Assembly (NCBI RefSeq): GCF_021495345.1
Contig: NZ_CP099397.1
Span: forward strand, 434,001 to 498,000
DNA from: Pseudomonas hydrolytica
GTDB lineage: Bacteria; Pseudomonadota; Gammaproteobacteria; Pseudomonadales; Pseudomonadaceae
DNA length: 64,000 nucleotides
Direction: 5' to 3'
The stretch's first letter is position 1. Each line of letters opens with the position of its first letter. A program made the position numbers and the translations under genes. Below, piece after piece: positions 1 to 11,122 of this stretch. The notes under the pieces are model-generated. The model was not told where the DNA came from. It made no database searches and saw only the letters and a list, made by a program, of their open reading frames with translations.

Positions 1-1892
1 CGCATCCCGACGACCTGGCAGGCGAACAGGCCAGGCTCGAGGAGGTGCTGCTGGGCAGCAGCGACGGTTTCGAGATGGACAAGCGTTTTCTGCGGGCCGA
101 CGGCCAGGTGGTGTTCACCCGCCTCAGCCTGCGTGCGGTTCGCGGCGGTGCAGGCCGGCAGACGCTGTTTCTGCTGCTGGTGGAAGACACCAGCGCGCGG
201 CGCGAGGCCGAGGCGCGTTACCACACCCTGGTCGAGCACGCGCCCGAGGCGATCCTGCTGTTCAGCCCGGAGGGCGGCATCGTCGAATGCAACGAGAACG
301 CGCTGCAACTGCTGCGTTACCGCCGCGAAGACCTGCTGGGCAAGACCATCCAGAGCATCAGCCCGCCGCGCCAGGCGGACGGCAGTCTGTCCTCGCGCGT
401 CGGCAGGGAGCATCTGCAGCGGGCCATCGCCGGCGACACGCCGGTGTTCGAGTGGACCCATCGCGACAGTGCCGGACGCCAGCTGCCATGCGAGGTGCGC
501 CTGGTGCGCATGCCCGGCGAGGAGCTGCTGATCCGCGCCAGCGTGCTCGACATTTCCGAGCGCCAGCGCTACCAGCGCGAGATCGAGCGGCTGGCCTACA
601 GCGACGAGCTGACCGGTCTGCCCAATCGCCGTCTGCTGCTCGATCGCCTGCAGCACGCCATGGATCGCGAGAACCGCGAAGGCAGCCTGGGCGCGCTGCT
701 GTTCATCGACCTGGACCACTTCAAGACGGTCAACGACAGCCTCGGCCACCTGATCGGCGATGCGCTGCTGTGCGAAGTCACCACCCGCCTGGCTCGGGAG
801 CTGCGTACCGAAGACACCCTGGCCCGCCTCGGCGGCGATGAGTTCGTGGTGCTGCTCGAGGCGCTGGGTAGCGAGCCGCAGGCCGTTGCCGAGCATGCCG
901 CCGCGGTGGGCGAAAAGCTGCTGCGCGGGCTGCAGGGCAGTTGCCTGATCGAGGGGCACGAGCTGGCCATCAGCGCCAGCATCGGCATCGCCCTGCATCC
1001 GCTGGGCCTGCAGCGCGCCGCCGATATCCTCAAGCAGGCCGACACCGCCATGTACCGGGCCAAGCATGCCGGACGCAATGCGCTGCACTTCTTCGCCCCG
1101 GAGATGCAGGCGGCCATCGATCAGCGTCTGCAGCTGCAGGGCGAGCTGCGCCAGGCCATTGCCCGTCAGCAATTGCAACTGGTGTTCCAGCCGCAGCTGG
1201 TCCTGGCCGACGACACGGTGGCTGGCGCCGAGGTGCTGCTGCGCTGGCTGCACCCCGAACGCGGCGAGATTTCCCCCGACCAGTTCATTCCGCTGGCCGA
1301 GGAGACCGGGCTGATCCAGGACATCGGCCAGTGGGTGCTGGAGCAGTCCTGCGCGACGTTGGCGCGCTGGCAGGCGCAATGGCCGCAACTGGTGCTGGCG
1401 GTCAATCTCAGCCCGCGCGAGTTGCGCCAGGCCGGTTGCGTGGCGCGCGTCGAGGATTGCCTGCGTCGCCACGGCGTAGCTGCGCAGGCGCTGGAGCTGG
1501 AAATCACCGAGGGCGTGCTGCTGGAGGATGTCGACCGCTGCATCGGCAACATGCAGCAGCTCAAGGCGCAGGGCGTGCGTTTTGCCATCGACGACTTCGG
1601 CACGGGCTACTCGTCGCTCACCTACCTCAAGCGCCTGCCGCTGGACCGCCTGAAGATCGACCGCAGCTTCGTTGCCGATCTCGATGGCGATGCCAGCGGG
1701 CGCATGCTGGTGCAGACCATCCTGATGATCGCGCGCAACCTGGATCTCGAATGCGTGGCCGAGGGCATCGAGCAGCCCAGCCAGTTGGCGCTGCTGCGTG
1801 AGCAGGGCTGCGCGCTGGGCCAGGGCTATCTGTTCGGCAAGCCGATGGTCGAGGCCGAGTTTCTCGCCTGGCTGCAGGCGCGTCAGGGCTGA
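1..1892 (+). CDS. PAS-GGDEF-EAL cyclic-di-GMP signalling protein (5' end outside window)
   Basis: The reading frame is open from the first bases (HPDDLAGEQ..., typical of the end of a PAS domain), so the true start lies upstream. A second PAS domain follows (about codons 60-185), then a GGDEF domain with an intact LGGDEF active loop and an RTED inhibitory-site motif five residues before it, then an EAL domain (signature as GAEVLLRW, with ITEG, IDDFGTGYSSL and LKIDRSFV present). Both catalytic halves look intact, so it could synthesise or degrade c-di-GMP; in such hybrids often only one activity dominates. It is a cytoplasmic or membrane-anchored sensor depending on the missing N terminus. It converges with ldcA six bases downstream. 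Confidence 0.93.
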   Translation, partial: HPDDLAGEQARLEEVLLGSSDGFEMDKRFLRADGQVVFTRLSLRAVRGGAGRQTLFLLLVEDTSARREAEARYHTLVEHAPEAILLFSPEGGIVECNENALQLLRYRREDLLGKTIQSISPPRQADGSLSSRVGREHLQRAIAGDTPVFEWTHRDSAGRQLPCEVRLVRMPGEELLIRASVLDISERQRYQREIERLAYSDELTGLPNRRLLLDRLQHAMDRENREGSLGALLFIDLDHFKTVNDSLGHLIGDALLCEVTTRLARELRTEDTLARLGGDEFVVLLEALGSEPQAVAEHAAAVGEKLLRGLQGSCLIEGHELAISASIGIALHPLGLQRAADILKQADTAMYRAKHAGRNALHFFAPEMQAAIDQRLQLQGELRQAIARQQLQLVFQPQLVLADDTVAGAEVLLRWLHPERGEISPDQFIPLAEETGLIQDIGQWVLEQSCATLARWQAQWPQLVLAVNLSPRELRQAGCVARVEDCLRRHGVAAQALELEITEGVLLEDVDRCIGNMQQLKAQGVRFAIDDFGTGYSSLTYLKRLPLDRLKIDRSFVADLDGDASGRMLVQTILMIARNLDLECVAEGIEQPSQLALLREQGCALGQGYLFGKPMVEAEFLAWLQARQG

Positions 1893-1898
1893 GGCGGC

Positions 1899-2795
1899 CT
1901 ACCAGCTCAGGCTGCCAGGGCTCAGTCGCGCCTTCTTGCCGCAGGGCCAGGGGAAATTGCTGTCGCCATGCCCGCTCGGCAGGTCGCCGTACAGCGGCAC
2001 GCCGAGCGGGGCCAGGTATTCGCCGATGATCTGCTCCAGGCTGTGGTGCACGCCGCGCCGCGGGCAGTCGGTGAAGCTGCCCAGGCACACCGCCCGCGGC
2101 CTTTGCCCGGCGAAGCTGTGCAGCAGTTGCCAGAAGCTGCGTTCCAGGCGGTAGTAGGGCTCGCCGACGTCTTCCAGGATCAGGATCGAATCCTCGGCCA
2201 GGTGCAGTGCGGCGCCCGTGCCGCAGACGCTGGCCAGCGCCGTCAGGTTGCCGCCCTGCAGGGTGCCCTCGATGGCATGCTGCGGGCCGCTGATATGGCG
2301 CAGCGGCAGCTGCCGGTGCTGGCCCTTGAGCAGACTCCACAGCGCCTGCATCGAGGCCAGGCGTTCGCGCTGACCGCCGGGCGCCGACAGCACCTGATGG
2401 CCGAGCGCGGTGGCCACCGGACCGTGAATGGCCGGCAGCCCGTGCTGCGCGAAGGCGCTGAGCAGAATCGACAGGTCGGAGAAGCCGATCAGCGGGCGCG
2501 GGCTGGCCTGACGCAGCAAGGCCCAGTCGATATCCGCCAGCAGCTGCGCGCAACCGTAGCCGCCGCGCAGGCACCAGACGGCGGCGATATCGGGCAGGCT
2601 GAAGGCCTGGTGCAGATCATCCAGGCGCTGCTCCGGCGTGCCGGCCAGGTAGCGATGACGGGCGCGCACGTGGCGGCCCAGGTGATAGCGCACGCCCAGC
2701 ACGTCGAGCTGCGCCAGGGTCGCCTCGAGTACGTCTTCGGCAATGGCCGCCGCAGGGGCGATCAGCGCCAGGCGGCCGTCGAACGCTCGGCTCAT
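1899..2795 (-). CDS. ldcA: LD-carboxypeptidase (muramoyltetrapeptide carboxypeptidase, family S66)
   Basis: 298 residues. It removes the terminal D-Ala from murein tetrapeptides during cytoplasmic peptidoglycan recycling. S66 landmarks are visible: CLRGGYG, then GFSDLS carrying the nucleophilic Ser, an acidic [10 protein letters not shown] segment with the Glu, and LPSGHG near the C terminus with the catalytic His. Length matches Pseudomonas LdcA. The start ATG overlaps the end of rimK by four bases (ATGA), so it is translationally coupled as the last gene of a rimB-rimK-ldcA operon; the same neighbours occur in P. aeruginosa. Confidence 0.93.
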   Translation of the reverse strand: MSRAFDGRLALIAPAAAIAEDVLEATLAQLDVLGVRYHLGRHVRARHRYLAGTPEQRLDDLHQAFSLPDIAAVWCLRGGYGCAQLLADIDWALLRQASPRPLIGFSDLSILLSAFAQHGLPAIHGPVATALGHQVLSAPGGQRERLASMQALWSLLKGQHRQLPLRHISGPQHAIEGTLQGGNLTALASVCGTGAALHLAEDSILILEDVGEPYYRLERSFWQLLHSFAGQRPRAVCLGSFTDCPRRGVHHSLEQIIGEYLAPLGVPLYGDLPSGHGDSNFPWPCGKKARLSPGSLSW

Positions 2796-3697
2796 CCGCG
2801 ACCCTTGGTGCGGGTCTGGCCGGGTTCGGCGTTCTTTTCCAGGTACTGGATGATCATCCCGGCGACGTCCTTGCCGGTGGTGGTTTCGATGCCTTCCAGG
2901 CCGGGCGAGGAGTTGACCTCCATCACCAGCGGGCCGTGGTTGGAGCGCAGGATGTCCACCCCCGCGACGTTCAGGCCCATGACCTTGGCCGCACGCACCG
3001 CAGTCATGCGCTCTTCGGGGGTGATCTTGATCAGGCTGGCGCTGCCGCCGCGATGCAGGTTGGAGCGGAACTCGCCGGCCTTGGCCTGGCGCTTCATCGA
3101 AGCGATCACCTTGTCGCCGACCACGAAGCAGCGAATGTCGGCGCCGCCGGCTTCCTGGATGTACTCCTGGACCATGATGTCCTGCTTGAGGCCGAAGAAG
3201 GCTTCGATCACCGATTCGGCGGCCTTGGTCGTCTCGGCCAGCACCACGCCCATGCCCTGGGTGCCTTCCAGCACCTTGATCACCAGCGGCGCGCCACCGA
3301 CCATCTGGATCAGGTCGGGAATGTCGTCGGGGGAGTGGGCAAAACCGGTCACCGGCAGGCCGATGCCCTTGCGCGACAGCAGTTGCAGGGCGCGCAGCTT
3401 GTCGCGCGAGCGGCTGATGGCCACCGACTCGTTGAGCGGGTAGACACCCATCATCTCGAACTGGCGCAACACCGCGCAGCCATAGAAGGTCACCGAGGCG
3501 CCGATGCGCGGGATCACCGCATCGAAGCCTTCCAGCGCCCGGCCGCGATAGTGGATCTGCGGCTTGTGGCTGGCGATGTTCATGTAGGCGCGCAGGGTAT
3601 CGATCACCTGCATCTCATGGCCCCGCTGCTGACCGGCCTCCACCAGGCGTCGGGTGGAATACAGACGCGGATTGCGCGACAGCACGGCGATCTTCAT
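2792..3697 (-). CDS. rimK: Ribosomal protein S6 glutamate ligase (ATP-grasp)
   Basis: 301 residues from the ATG at 3697 ([17 protein letters not shown]). RimK adds glutamates to the C terminus of ribosomal protein S6, and in Pseudomonas it remodels the proteome under c-di-GMP influence. ATP-grasp features: [20 protein letters not shown], a [16 protein letters not shown] strand and [14 protein letters not shown] at the metal site. The frame continues open upstream to about 4123, but that part overlaps rimB and has no ligase homology, so the short start is used. It overlaps rimB (ATGA, 3694-3697) and ldcA, giving a tight three-gene unit. Confidence 0.94.
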   Translation of the reverse strand: MKIAVLSRNPRLYSTRRLVEAGQQRGHEMQVIDTLRAYMNIASHKPQIHYRGRALEGFDAVIPRIGASVTFYGCAVLRQFEMMGVYPLNESVAISRSRDKLRALQLLSRKGIGLPVTGFAHSPDDIPDLIQMVGGAPLVIKVLEGTQGMGVVLAETTKAAESVIEAFFGLKQDIMVQEYIQEAGGADIRCFVVGDKVIASMKRQAKAGEFRSNLHRGGSASLIKITPEERMTAVRAAKVMGLNVAGVDILRSNHGPLVMEVNSSPGLEGIETTTGKDVAGMIIQYLEKNAEPGQTRTKGRG

Positions 3698-4164
3698 TGG
3701 GCACCTGGAAGGGACGAGGAGAGAGAGGGTTTTTCCTGCACGTAGCTGAGTGCCGGATTGACCACCAGTTGGCCGGTGATCAGTGCCTTGGAACCGAGCA
3801 GCACGCGATAGCGCATGGTCTTGCGGCAGGCCAGGGTGAATTCCACCGGCCACAGGCGATCGCCCAGGGCCAGATCGGTACGGATCACGTAGCGGCTCTG
3901 CGCCTGGCCGTTGGAGCTCTTGATGCGCTTGACCGATACCAGCGGCGCCTCGCAGCGATGGCGGCGCTGCACCTGGGTGCCGAGGTAGGCGGTGAAGCGC
4001 ACCCAGTCCTCGCCATCGCGCTGGAAGGGCTGGATGTCGCTGGCGTGCAGGCTCGAGGTGCTGGCACCGGTGTCGATCTTGGCGCGCAAGCCGATGATGC
4101 CGAGCTCGGGCAGATTGATCCACTCACGCAGGCCGATCACGCTGAGCTGGTCGAAAGTCTTCAA
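3694..4164 (-). CDS. rimB: RimB-type retropepsin-like aspartic protease
   Basis: 156 residues with the retropepsin active-site motif [13 protein letters not shown] near residue 30 and a beta-rich remainder ending [14 protein letters not shown]. Members linked to rimK (RimB in P. fluorescens) are proposed to trim glutamate tails added by RimK. The start is TTG: homologues begin MK-FD-L-VIGLREW, matching this position, and no ATG lies nearby. A weak start with a poor ribosome-binding site suggests low translation. The C-terminal codons overlap the rimK start. No additional rimA-like gene sits in front; the upstream neighbour is divergent hslR. Confidence 0.85.
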   Translation of the reverse strand: MKTFDQLSVIGLREWINLPELGIIGLRAKIDTGASTSSLHASDIQPFQRDGEDWVRFTAYLGTQVQRRHRCEAPLVSVKRIKSSNGQAQSRYVIRTDLALGDRLWPVEFTLACRKTMRYRVLLGSKALITGQLVVNPALSYVQEKPSLSSSLPGAQ

Positions 4165-4277
4165 GGTGAGAGTGTCCCCTGCGGCCTACACGGCCTATGA
4201 TTCCGCGCATTCTAGTTGTGCCGTATGACAACTGCATCAGGCGGCCGTGCCGGATGCGAAATCCATCAGAGAGTCAG

Positions 4278-4709
4278 ATGAGCGAAAAAGACGACGACAA
4301 GGTGCGCCTGGACAAATGGCTGTGGGCCGCGCGCTTCTACAAGACCCGTGCGCTGGCCAAGGCGGCCATAGAAGGGGGCAAGGTGCATCACCGCGGCGAG
4401 CGCTGCAAGCCGGGCAAGGAGCCGAGGATCGGCGACGAATACGTGCTGCGTACCGGCTTCGACGAGCGCACGGTGGTCGTGCTGGCGCTGTCGGCGGTGC
4501 GCCGCGGCGCCCCCGAGGCGCAGCTGCTGTATCGCGAAACCGACGAGAGCATCGCCCGCCGCGAGCAGGCTGCTGCCCTGCGCAAGGCCGGCGCCCTTGG
4601 CATGCAGACCGACGGCCGGCCGAGCAAGAAGCAGCGCCGGCAGATCCATCAGTTCAACGAACAGCAGGAGGGTGGCCTGCGCCACCCCTGGGCGGATGAG
4701 GACGAATAG
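4278..4709 (+). CDS. hslR: Heat shock protein 15, S4-domain 50S rescue factor
   Basis: 143 residues. The N-terminal S4 RNA-binding domain is clear (VRLDKWLWAARFYKTRALAK, then KVHHRGERCKPGKEP), followed by a basic helical tail (RPSKKQRRQIHQF). Hsp15 binds free 50S subunits carrying nascent chains and frees stalled peptidyl-tRNA. I chose ATG 4278 because homologues start just before the S4 fold; an upstream in-frame ATG at 4197 would add an unrelated arginine-rich stretch. It is divergent from rimB and near hslO, the classical heat-shock pairing. Confidence 0.92.
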   Translation: MSEKDDDKVRLDKWLWAARFYKTRALAKAAIEGGKVHHRGERCKPGKEPRIGDEYVLRTGFDERTVVVLALSAVRRGAPEAQLLYRETDESIARREQAAALRKAGALGMQTDGRPSKKQRRQIHQFNEQQEGGLRHPWADEDE

Positions 4710-4721
4710 CCTCGCCTGTCC

Positions 4722-4784
4722 GTAGGCTGTGCTAGGCGCACCGGATCTTCATTGATCGATGTCGGTGCGTACGGCGAGCCCTAG
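4722..4784. repeat. Degenerate inverted REP pair, family 1
   Basis: 4722-4742 is a diverged plus-oriented copy (GTAGGCTGTGCTAGGCGCAC...) and 4764-4784 a diverged minus-oriented copy (GGTGCGTACGGCGAGCCCTA...). Each differs from the family-1 consensus at four or five positions. The pair fills the gap between the convergent genes hslR and the PAP2 phosphatase. Confidence 0.55.
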
Positions 4785-4787
4785 GTT

Positions 4788-5582
4788 TCAGCGCCCGCTG
4801 ACGATGCTCATGCGGCCCAGCAGCGGCAGTTTGGCCAGGCGCGAGGTGAGCGGCAGGGTGACCTTCTCCAGCCACTCGCTGGCGCGATAGCCCAGTGGCG
4901 TGTAGCAGCTCCAGGCCAGCGCCAGCAGGCTGAGGAACACGCCGCCGACGAAGGCATCCGAGCCCCAGTGGGCGCCGGCCACCAGGCGCGGCAGCATGCC
5001 GATCACGGCAATCGCCCAGACCAGCAGCAGGCGCCAGTTGCGCGCGAAGAAGCTCATGAACAGGGCCCAGATCAGCAAGACCGAGGCGTGATCGCCGGGG
5101 AAGCTGCGGCTGGCGCTGTCCTTCATGTCCCAGCGTTCCTCCCAGTCGGGGAACAGCTCGGTCAGACGTGCGCTGCCCTCCACCACCAGCGAGGCGCTCG
5201 GGCGCTGCCAGCCCATGACCTTGACCAGTTCGGCGAAGCCGACACGCAGCAGCAGCAGAGCCAGCAGGGCAGTCAGAAAAGCGAACAGGGCGCGGCGCAC
5301 CTGATGGCCCTGGAACACCAGGTCGGCCTTGAGCATCACCGCCAGCATCACCACGCCCACGCCCAGGTCCACCGGGCGCATGCTGCCGATGGCCCAGACC
5401 TTGGCCCAGAGGCCGGCGGCATGCACCGGATCGTTGAGCAGTTGGAACAGCCACAGATCGAGCCCGTCCCACAGGTCGCGAGTGGGCTGCCACAGCCAGC
5501 TGAGCAGCAGCAGCGCCGCCAGCAGATGGCAGGCCAGCAGGGCCCGTGGGCGCCACTGGCTGTTGATGAAGGTGTTCGACAT
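4788..5582 (-). CDS. PAP2-superfamily membrane phosphatase
   Basis: 264 residues with about six hydrophobic segments. The three PAP2 phosphatase motifs are recognisable: KVMGWQRPSAS (motif 1), SFPGDHAS (motif 2, Asp where PSGH has Gly) and RLVAGAHWGSD (motif 3 with His and Asp). Substrate is unknown; lipid phosphate or undecaprenyl pyrophosphate head groups are typical. The start at 5582 has AAGGGAA upstream and begins MSNTFINSQWRPRALL. The same position between hslR and hslO is held by a conserved hypothetical gene in P. aeruginosa. Confidence 0.85.
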   Translation of the reverse strand: MSNTFINSQWRPRALLACHLLAALLLLSWLWQPTRDLWDGLDLWLFQLLNDPVHAAGLWAKVWAIGSMRPVDLGVGVVMLAVMLKADLVFQGHQVRRALFAFLTALLALLLLRVGFAELVKVMGWQRPSASLVVEGSARLTELFPDWEERWDMKDSASRSFPGDHASVLLIWALFMSFFARNWRLLLVWAIAVIGMLPRLVAGAHWGSDAFVGGVFLSLLALAWSCYTPLGYRASEWLEKVTLPLTSRLAKLPLLGRMSIVSGR

Positions 5583-5792
5583 GGGAATTCCCTTTGCTGA
5601 TTGGCGACGGCCCGACTCGGGCGCGCGGATCATAGGTGTGTGCGCCCCCCATGCAAGCGGCTCGCAATTTTGGTTCAGCGGTTATTCAGCCTGGCGCGAC
5701 GAGTGGCGGCCGGTGTGACACTCGGGCCTTGGTTAGCGGGGCGTTTGTGCATAAAATCGCCAGCCTTTTTTGCAGACCTCGAGCCCGCCGCC

Positions 5793-6680
5793 ATGAATGA
5801 CTTCAGTCAACGCTTTCTCTTCGACGACACCGACGTGCGCGGCGAGATGGTCGCGCTGCGCGAGAGCTACGCCCATGTGCTGGCCAAGCACGCCTACCCG
5901 CAGCCGGTGGCGCAACTGCTCGGCGAGATGATGGCCGCCGCCGCGCTGCTGGTCGGCACCCTCAAGTTCGACGGCCTGCTGGTGCTGCAGGCGCGCGCCG
6001 AAGGCCCGCTGTCGCTGCTGATGGTCGAGTGCTCCAGCGCTCGTGAGCTGCGCGGCATCGCCCGCTACGACGCCGAGCAGATCGGCGCCGACGCCGACCT
6101 GCAGAGCCTGATGCCCAACGGCGTGCTGGCCATCACCATCGATCCGAGCCGCGGTCAGCGTTACCAGGGCATCGTCGACCTCGACGGCGTCGACCTGGCC
6201 GAGTGCCTGTCCAACTACTTCGCCAGCTCCGAGCAGCTGCCGACCCGCTTCTGGCTCAAGGCCGACGGCCAGCGCGCCCGCGGCCTGCTGCTGCAGCAGC
6301 TGCCGCCGCACCACCAGAGCGAGCCGCAAGAGCGGCAGGAAAGCTGGAACCACGTGCTGACCCTGGCCGATACCCTGACCGCCGAAGAGCTGCTCGGGCT
6401 GGACAACCCGACCCTGCTGCATCGCCTCTATCATCAGGAGAACGTGCGCCTGTTCGACGAGCAGCCGCTGCAGTTTCGCTGCAGCTGCTCGCGCGAGCGC
6501 TCGGCCAGTGCCCTGGCCAGCCTCGGCCAGGCCGACGCCGAGCTGCTGCTGGCCGAGCAGGGCGGCAGCGTGGTGATCGATTGCCAGTTCTGCAACGAGC
6601 GCTATGCCTTCGATGCCGCCGATATCGCCCAGCTGTTCGCCGGTGCCGGCAGCGAAGCGCCGTCGCAGACACGCCATTGA
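5793..6680 (+). CDS. hslO: Redox-regulated chaperone Hsp33
   Basis: 295 residues. Hsp33 is a cytosolic holdase activated when oxidation releases zinc from four C-terminal cysteines. These are visible as CSCS (about residue 231) and CQFC (about residue 264). The N-terminal part has the usual [12 protein letters not shown] and [16 protein letters not shown] segments. The start ATG at 5793 was chosen because [20 protein letters not shown] matches the family start; in-frame upstream codons run into the divergent promoter region of the PAP2 gene. pckA follows after 157 bases. Confidence 0.95.
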   Translation: MNDFSQRFLFDDTDVRGEMVALRESYAHVLAKHAYPQPVAQLLGEMMAAAALLVGTLKFDGLLVLQARAEGPLSLLMVECSSARELRGIARYDAEQIGADADLQSLMPNGVLAITIDPSRGQRYQGIVDLDGVDLAECLSNYFASSEQLPTRFWLKADGQRARGLLLQQLPPHHQSEPQERQESWNHVLTLADTLTAEELLGLDNPTLLHRLYHQENVRLFDEQPLQFRCSCSRERSASALASLGQADAELLLAEQGGSVVIDCQFCNERYAFDAADIAQLFAGAGSEAPSQTRH

Positions 6681-6769
6681 TGAACTTTTCTGAACGATAG
6701 GCGTTCTCTATCAGATCGGAGGCTGCCAAGCAGTTCGCTTTTCTGGCATACTCCCGCGACTTTTTTACC

Positions 6770-6797
6770 GTGTAGTGCAGTTGCCCCTGCACTACAC
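6770..6797. promoter_or_regulatory. Perfect 11-bp palindrome in the pckA leader
   Basis: GTGTAGTGCAG (6770-6780), spacer TTGCCC, CTGCACTACAC (6787-6797). The two arms are exact reverse complements. The element ends 40 bases before the pckA ATG and has no T-run, so it is either a regulator operator or a 5' UTR hairpin rather than an intrinsic terminator. Confidence 0.6.
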
Positions 6798-6837
6798 AAC
6801 GTTCGGAAGACTCGGCCAGCGGCCGACGGGGACCCTC

Positions 6838-8379
6838 ATGACGCAAGCCAACAACGCCGTGTACACCGACATCAGCGCCGCGCAACTGGTCGAAGAAGCC
6901 ATCCGCCGTGGTGAAGGGGAACTGGCCGCCAACGGCGCGCTGGTCGTACGCACTGGTCATCGCACTGGCCGCTCGCCGGCTGATCGCTTCATCGTTCAGG
7001 AGCCGAGCACCGAGGCGCAGATCGCCTGGGGTGCCATCAACCGTCCATTCCCGGCCGACAAGTTCGATGCCCTGTGGGATCGCGTCGCGTCGTTCAACAA
7101 CGCCCAGGAGCATTTCGTCTCCCACGTTCACGTAGGCTCCGCCGAGGCGCACTACCTGCCGGTGAAGATGACCACCGCCACCGCCTGGCAGAACCTGTTC
7201 GGCCGTCAGCTGTTCATCAACCCGAGCGCCTACAACCCGGCCGGCAAGGCCGAGTGGGAGATCCTCAACGTCGCCAACTTCGAGTGCGTGCCGGAGCGTG
7301 ACGGCACCAACTCCGACGGCTGCGTGATCATCAACTTCGCCGCCAAGAAAGTCCTGATCGCCGGTATGCGTTACGCCGGCGAGATGAAGAAGGCCATGTT
7401 CTCCGTGCAGAACTTCCTGCTGCCGGAAAAGGACGTGCTGCCGATGCACTGCGCCGCCAACATCGGCGAAGAAGGCGACGTGACCCTGTTCTTCGGTCTG
7501 TCCGGCACCGGCAAGACCACCCTGTCCGCCGACGAATCGCGTTACCTGATCGGTGACGACGAGCACGGCTGGGGCGAGGGCGTGGTGTTCAACATCGAAG
7601 GCGGCTGCTACGCCAAGTGCATCGACCTGTCCGAGAAGAACGAGCCGGTAATCTGGAAAGCCATCCAGTTCGGTACCGTGCTGGAGAACGTGGTGCTCGA
7701 CGAGCAGCGCACCCCCGACTACAGCGACGACAGCCTGACTCAGAACAGCCGCGCTGCCTACCCGCTGGAGTACGTCGAAAAGCGCAGCGAGAAGAACCTG
7801 GGCGGCGAACCGAATGCCGTGATCTTCCTGACCTGCGACTTGACCGGCGTACTGCCGCCGGTGTCGATCCTCAACAACGAGCAGGCGGCCTACCACTTCC
7901 TGTCCGGCTACACCGCGCTGGTCGGTTCCACCGAAATGGGTTCGGGCGGCGGCATCAAGTCGACCTTCTCCACCTGCTTCGGCGCGCCGTTCTTCCCGCG
8001 TCCGGCCGGCGTCTACGCCGAGCTGCTGATCAAGCGCATCAATGCCTTCGGTTCCAAGGTCTACCTGGTCAACACCGGCTGGACCGGCGGCGGCTACGGC
8101 GTCGGCAAGCGTTTCAACATCCCCACCACCCGCGGTGTGATCGCTGCCATCCAGAGCGGTGCGCTGATCGGTGCCGAGACCGAGCACCTGCCGATCATCA
8201 ACCTGGATGTGCCGAAGTCGGTTCCGGGCGTCGAGACCAACCTGCTCAACCCGCGCAACACCTGGGCAGACAAGAACGCCTACGACGAAGCCGCCAAGGG
8301 CCTGGCCAAGCTGTTCATCGACAACTTCGCCAAGTTCGATGTCAGCGAGGCGATCAAGAACGCCGGCCCGCAGCTCTAA
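6838..8379 (+). CDS. pckA: Phosphoenolpyruvate carboxykinase (ATP)
   Basis: 513 residues. It converts oxaloacetate plus ATP to PEP, CO2 and ADP, the entry step of gluconeogenesis in Pseudomonas growing on organic acids. Landmarks: [10 protein letters not shown], the kinase-1a loop [11 protein letters not shown] near residue 221, GDDEHGW just after it, and [14 protein letters not shown]. Length is normal. It is monocistronic, with a palindromic leader upstream and a UUCG-loop terminator downstream. Confidence 0.97.
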   Translation: MTQANNAVYTDISAAQLVEEAIRRGEGELAANGALVVRTGHRTGRSPADRFIVQEPSTEAQIAWGAINRPFPADKFDALWDRVASFNNAQEHFVSHVHVGSAEAHYLPVKMTTATAWQNLFGRQLFINPSAYNPAGKAEWEILNVANFECVPERDGTNSDGCVIINFAAKKVLIAGMRYAGEMKKAMFSVQNFLLPEKDVLPMHCAANIGEEGDVTLFFGLSGTGKTTLSADESRYLIGDDEHGWGEGVVFNIEGGCYAKCIDLSEKNEPVIWKAIQFGTVLENVVLDEQRTPDYSDDSLTQNSRAAYPLEYVEKRSEKNLGGEPNAVIFLTCDLTGVLPPVSILNNEQAAYHFLSGYTALVGSTEMGSGGGIKSTFSTCFGAPFFPRPAGVYAELLIKRINAFGSKVYLVNTGWTGGGYGVGKRFNIPTTRGVIAAIQSGALIGAETEHLPIINLDVPKSVPGVETNLLNPRNTWADKNAYDEAAKGLAKLFIDNFAKFDVSEAIKNAGPQL

Positions 8380-8399
8380 GCTGGCCTGTGGTCTCTGAC

Positions 8400-8421
8400 A
8401 AAGCCGCCTTCGGGCGGCTTT
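8400..8421 (+). terminator. Intrinsic terminator after pckA
   Basis: AAAGCCGCC, tetraloop TTCG, GGCGGCTTT, followed by TGTCGTTTTC, 20 bases after the pckA stop. Confidence 0.85.
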
Positions 8422-8432
8422 GTCGTTTTCGG

Positions 8433-8486
8433 GTAGGGTGCGCCGTGCGCACCTTGTTTATTTGCGGTGCGCGTGGCGCACCCTAC
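8433..8486. repeat. Inverted REP pair, family 1
   Basis: 8433-8453 is a full consensus copy, built as GTAG + GGTGCGC-CGT-GCGCACC. 8466-8486 is the inverted partner with two mismatches in its loop. They are separated by 12 A/T-rich bases. The pair lies between the pckA terminator and the helicase gene. Confidence 0.9.
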
Positions 8487-8537
8487 CCAACCGCGTTATG
8501 GTCAGGGGCCATTCGGCGGTCAATGGAGTGACAGCGC

Positions 8538-10462
<1,925 letters not shown>

Positions 10463-10466
<4 letters not shown>

Positions 10467-10526
10467 GGACGCCTGGGCGTGTGCACCGGATTACGCGCAG
10501 GCATTGGTGCGCACGGCGCACCCTAC
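10463..10526. repeat. REP family 1, intact copy plus degraded partner; provides two stop codons
   Basis: 10506-10526 is an intact minus-oriented copy. 10463-10487 looks like a decayed plus-oriented partner (GTAGGGACGCC ... GTGTGCACC). The TAG of the first head ends the helicase gene, and the TAG of the second (10523-10525, minus strand) ends the lipoprotein gene, so the pair exactly spans two convergent 3' ends. Confidence 0.8.
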
Positions 10527-11122
10527 GGGGTAGCGCGCTGCCCCTGGTTCAGCGTCCAGTCCACCAGCTCGCGGGACAGTTGATCCCCCGCCTGGCCGAA
10601 GGCGGCGATCACCGCCGGCACCGAGGTATCGCTCGCCGGCTGGCTGATGCTGAAGCGGCGGCTGGCGAGGATGCGTTGATCGCGCGCATCCACCAGGTTG
10701 ACCTCGAGACGGATCAGCGCGTACGGGATGCCGTTGCGATATTCGCTATGGAAGCTGCGCAGGTCGCTGACCAGTTCCAGATCGGCCTGCAGGCGCTGCT
10801 CCTCGTTGCTCAGGGCCTGAATCCGGCCGTCGTCCTGGAAGGCATCGAGCAGGCGGTTGCGCAGCAGCTGCGGCGTGCGCTCGCTCCAGCGCACGCCCTG
10901 GTAGGTGTTGACCCGGTCGGGCTCGGGCAGCACGACGATGCGCGTGCCGTCGAGCAGCTGACTGCTGCTGGGGCTGTTGATCCGCAGCGCCCAGTCGACC
11001 TGTTGGCTCTGCGCCGGCAGTTGCGCCGCCGGCAGCAGGTAGATGTCCAGCGGCTCGCTCTGCGGCAGGATCGAGCAGGCGCCGAGCAGGGTGGCGGCCA
11101 GCAACAGGGTGAGACGCTTCAT
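10523..11122 (-). CDS. ABC-transport auxiliary lipoprotein (PqiC/LptE-like) of an MCE system
   Basis: 199 residues with a lipoprotein signal peptide (MKRLTLLLAATLLGAC, lipobox LGAC, lipidated Cys16). The rest matches the PqiC/YmbA type: YLLPAA, WALRINSP, RIVVLPEPDRVNTYQGVRW, then a C-terminal SRRFSISQPA region. These lipoproteins sit in the outer membrane and partner MCE tunnels. Its start overlaps the MCE gene end by four bases. The stop TAG lies in a REP head, so the last residues may have been reset by REP insertion. Confidence 0.82.
   Translation of the reverse strand: MKRLTLLLAATLLGACSILPQSEPLDIYLLPAAQLPAQSQQVDWALRINSPSSSQLLDGTRIVVLPEPDRVNTYQGVRWSERTPQLLRNRLLDAFQDDGRIQALSNEEQRLQADLELVSDLRSFHSEYRNGIPYALIRLEVNLVDARDQRILASRRFSISQPASDTSVPAVIAAFGQAGDQLSRELVDWTLNQGQRATP

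Noticed and set aside
3698..4123. N-terminal extension of rimK.
   Set aside because: It overlaps rimB in another frame, has no ligase homology, and the internal ATG at 3697 matches the RimK family start.
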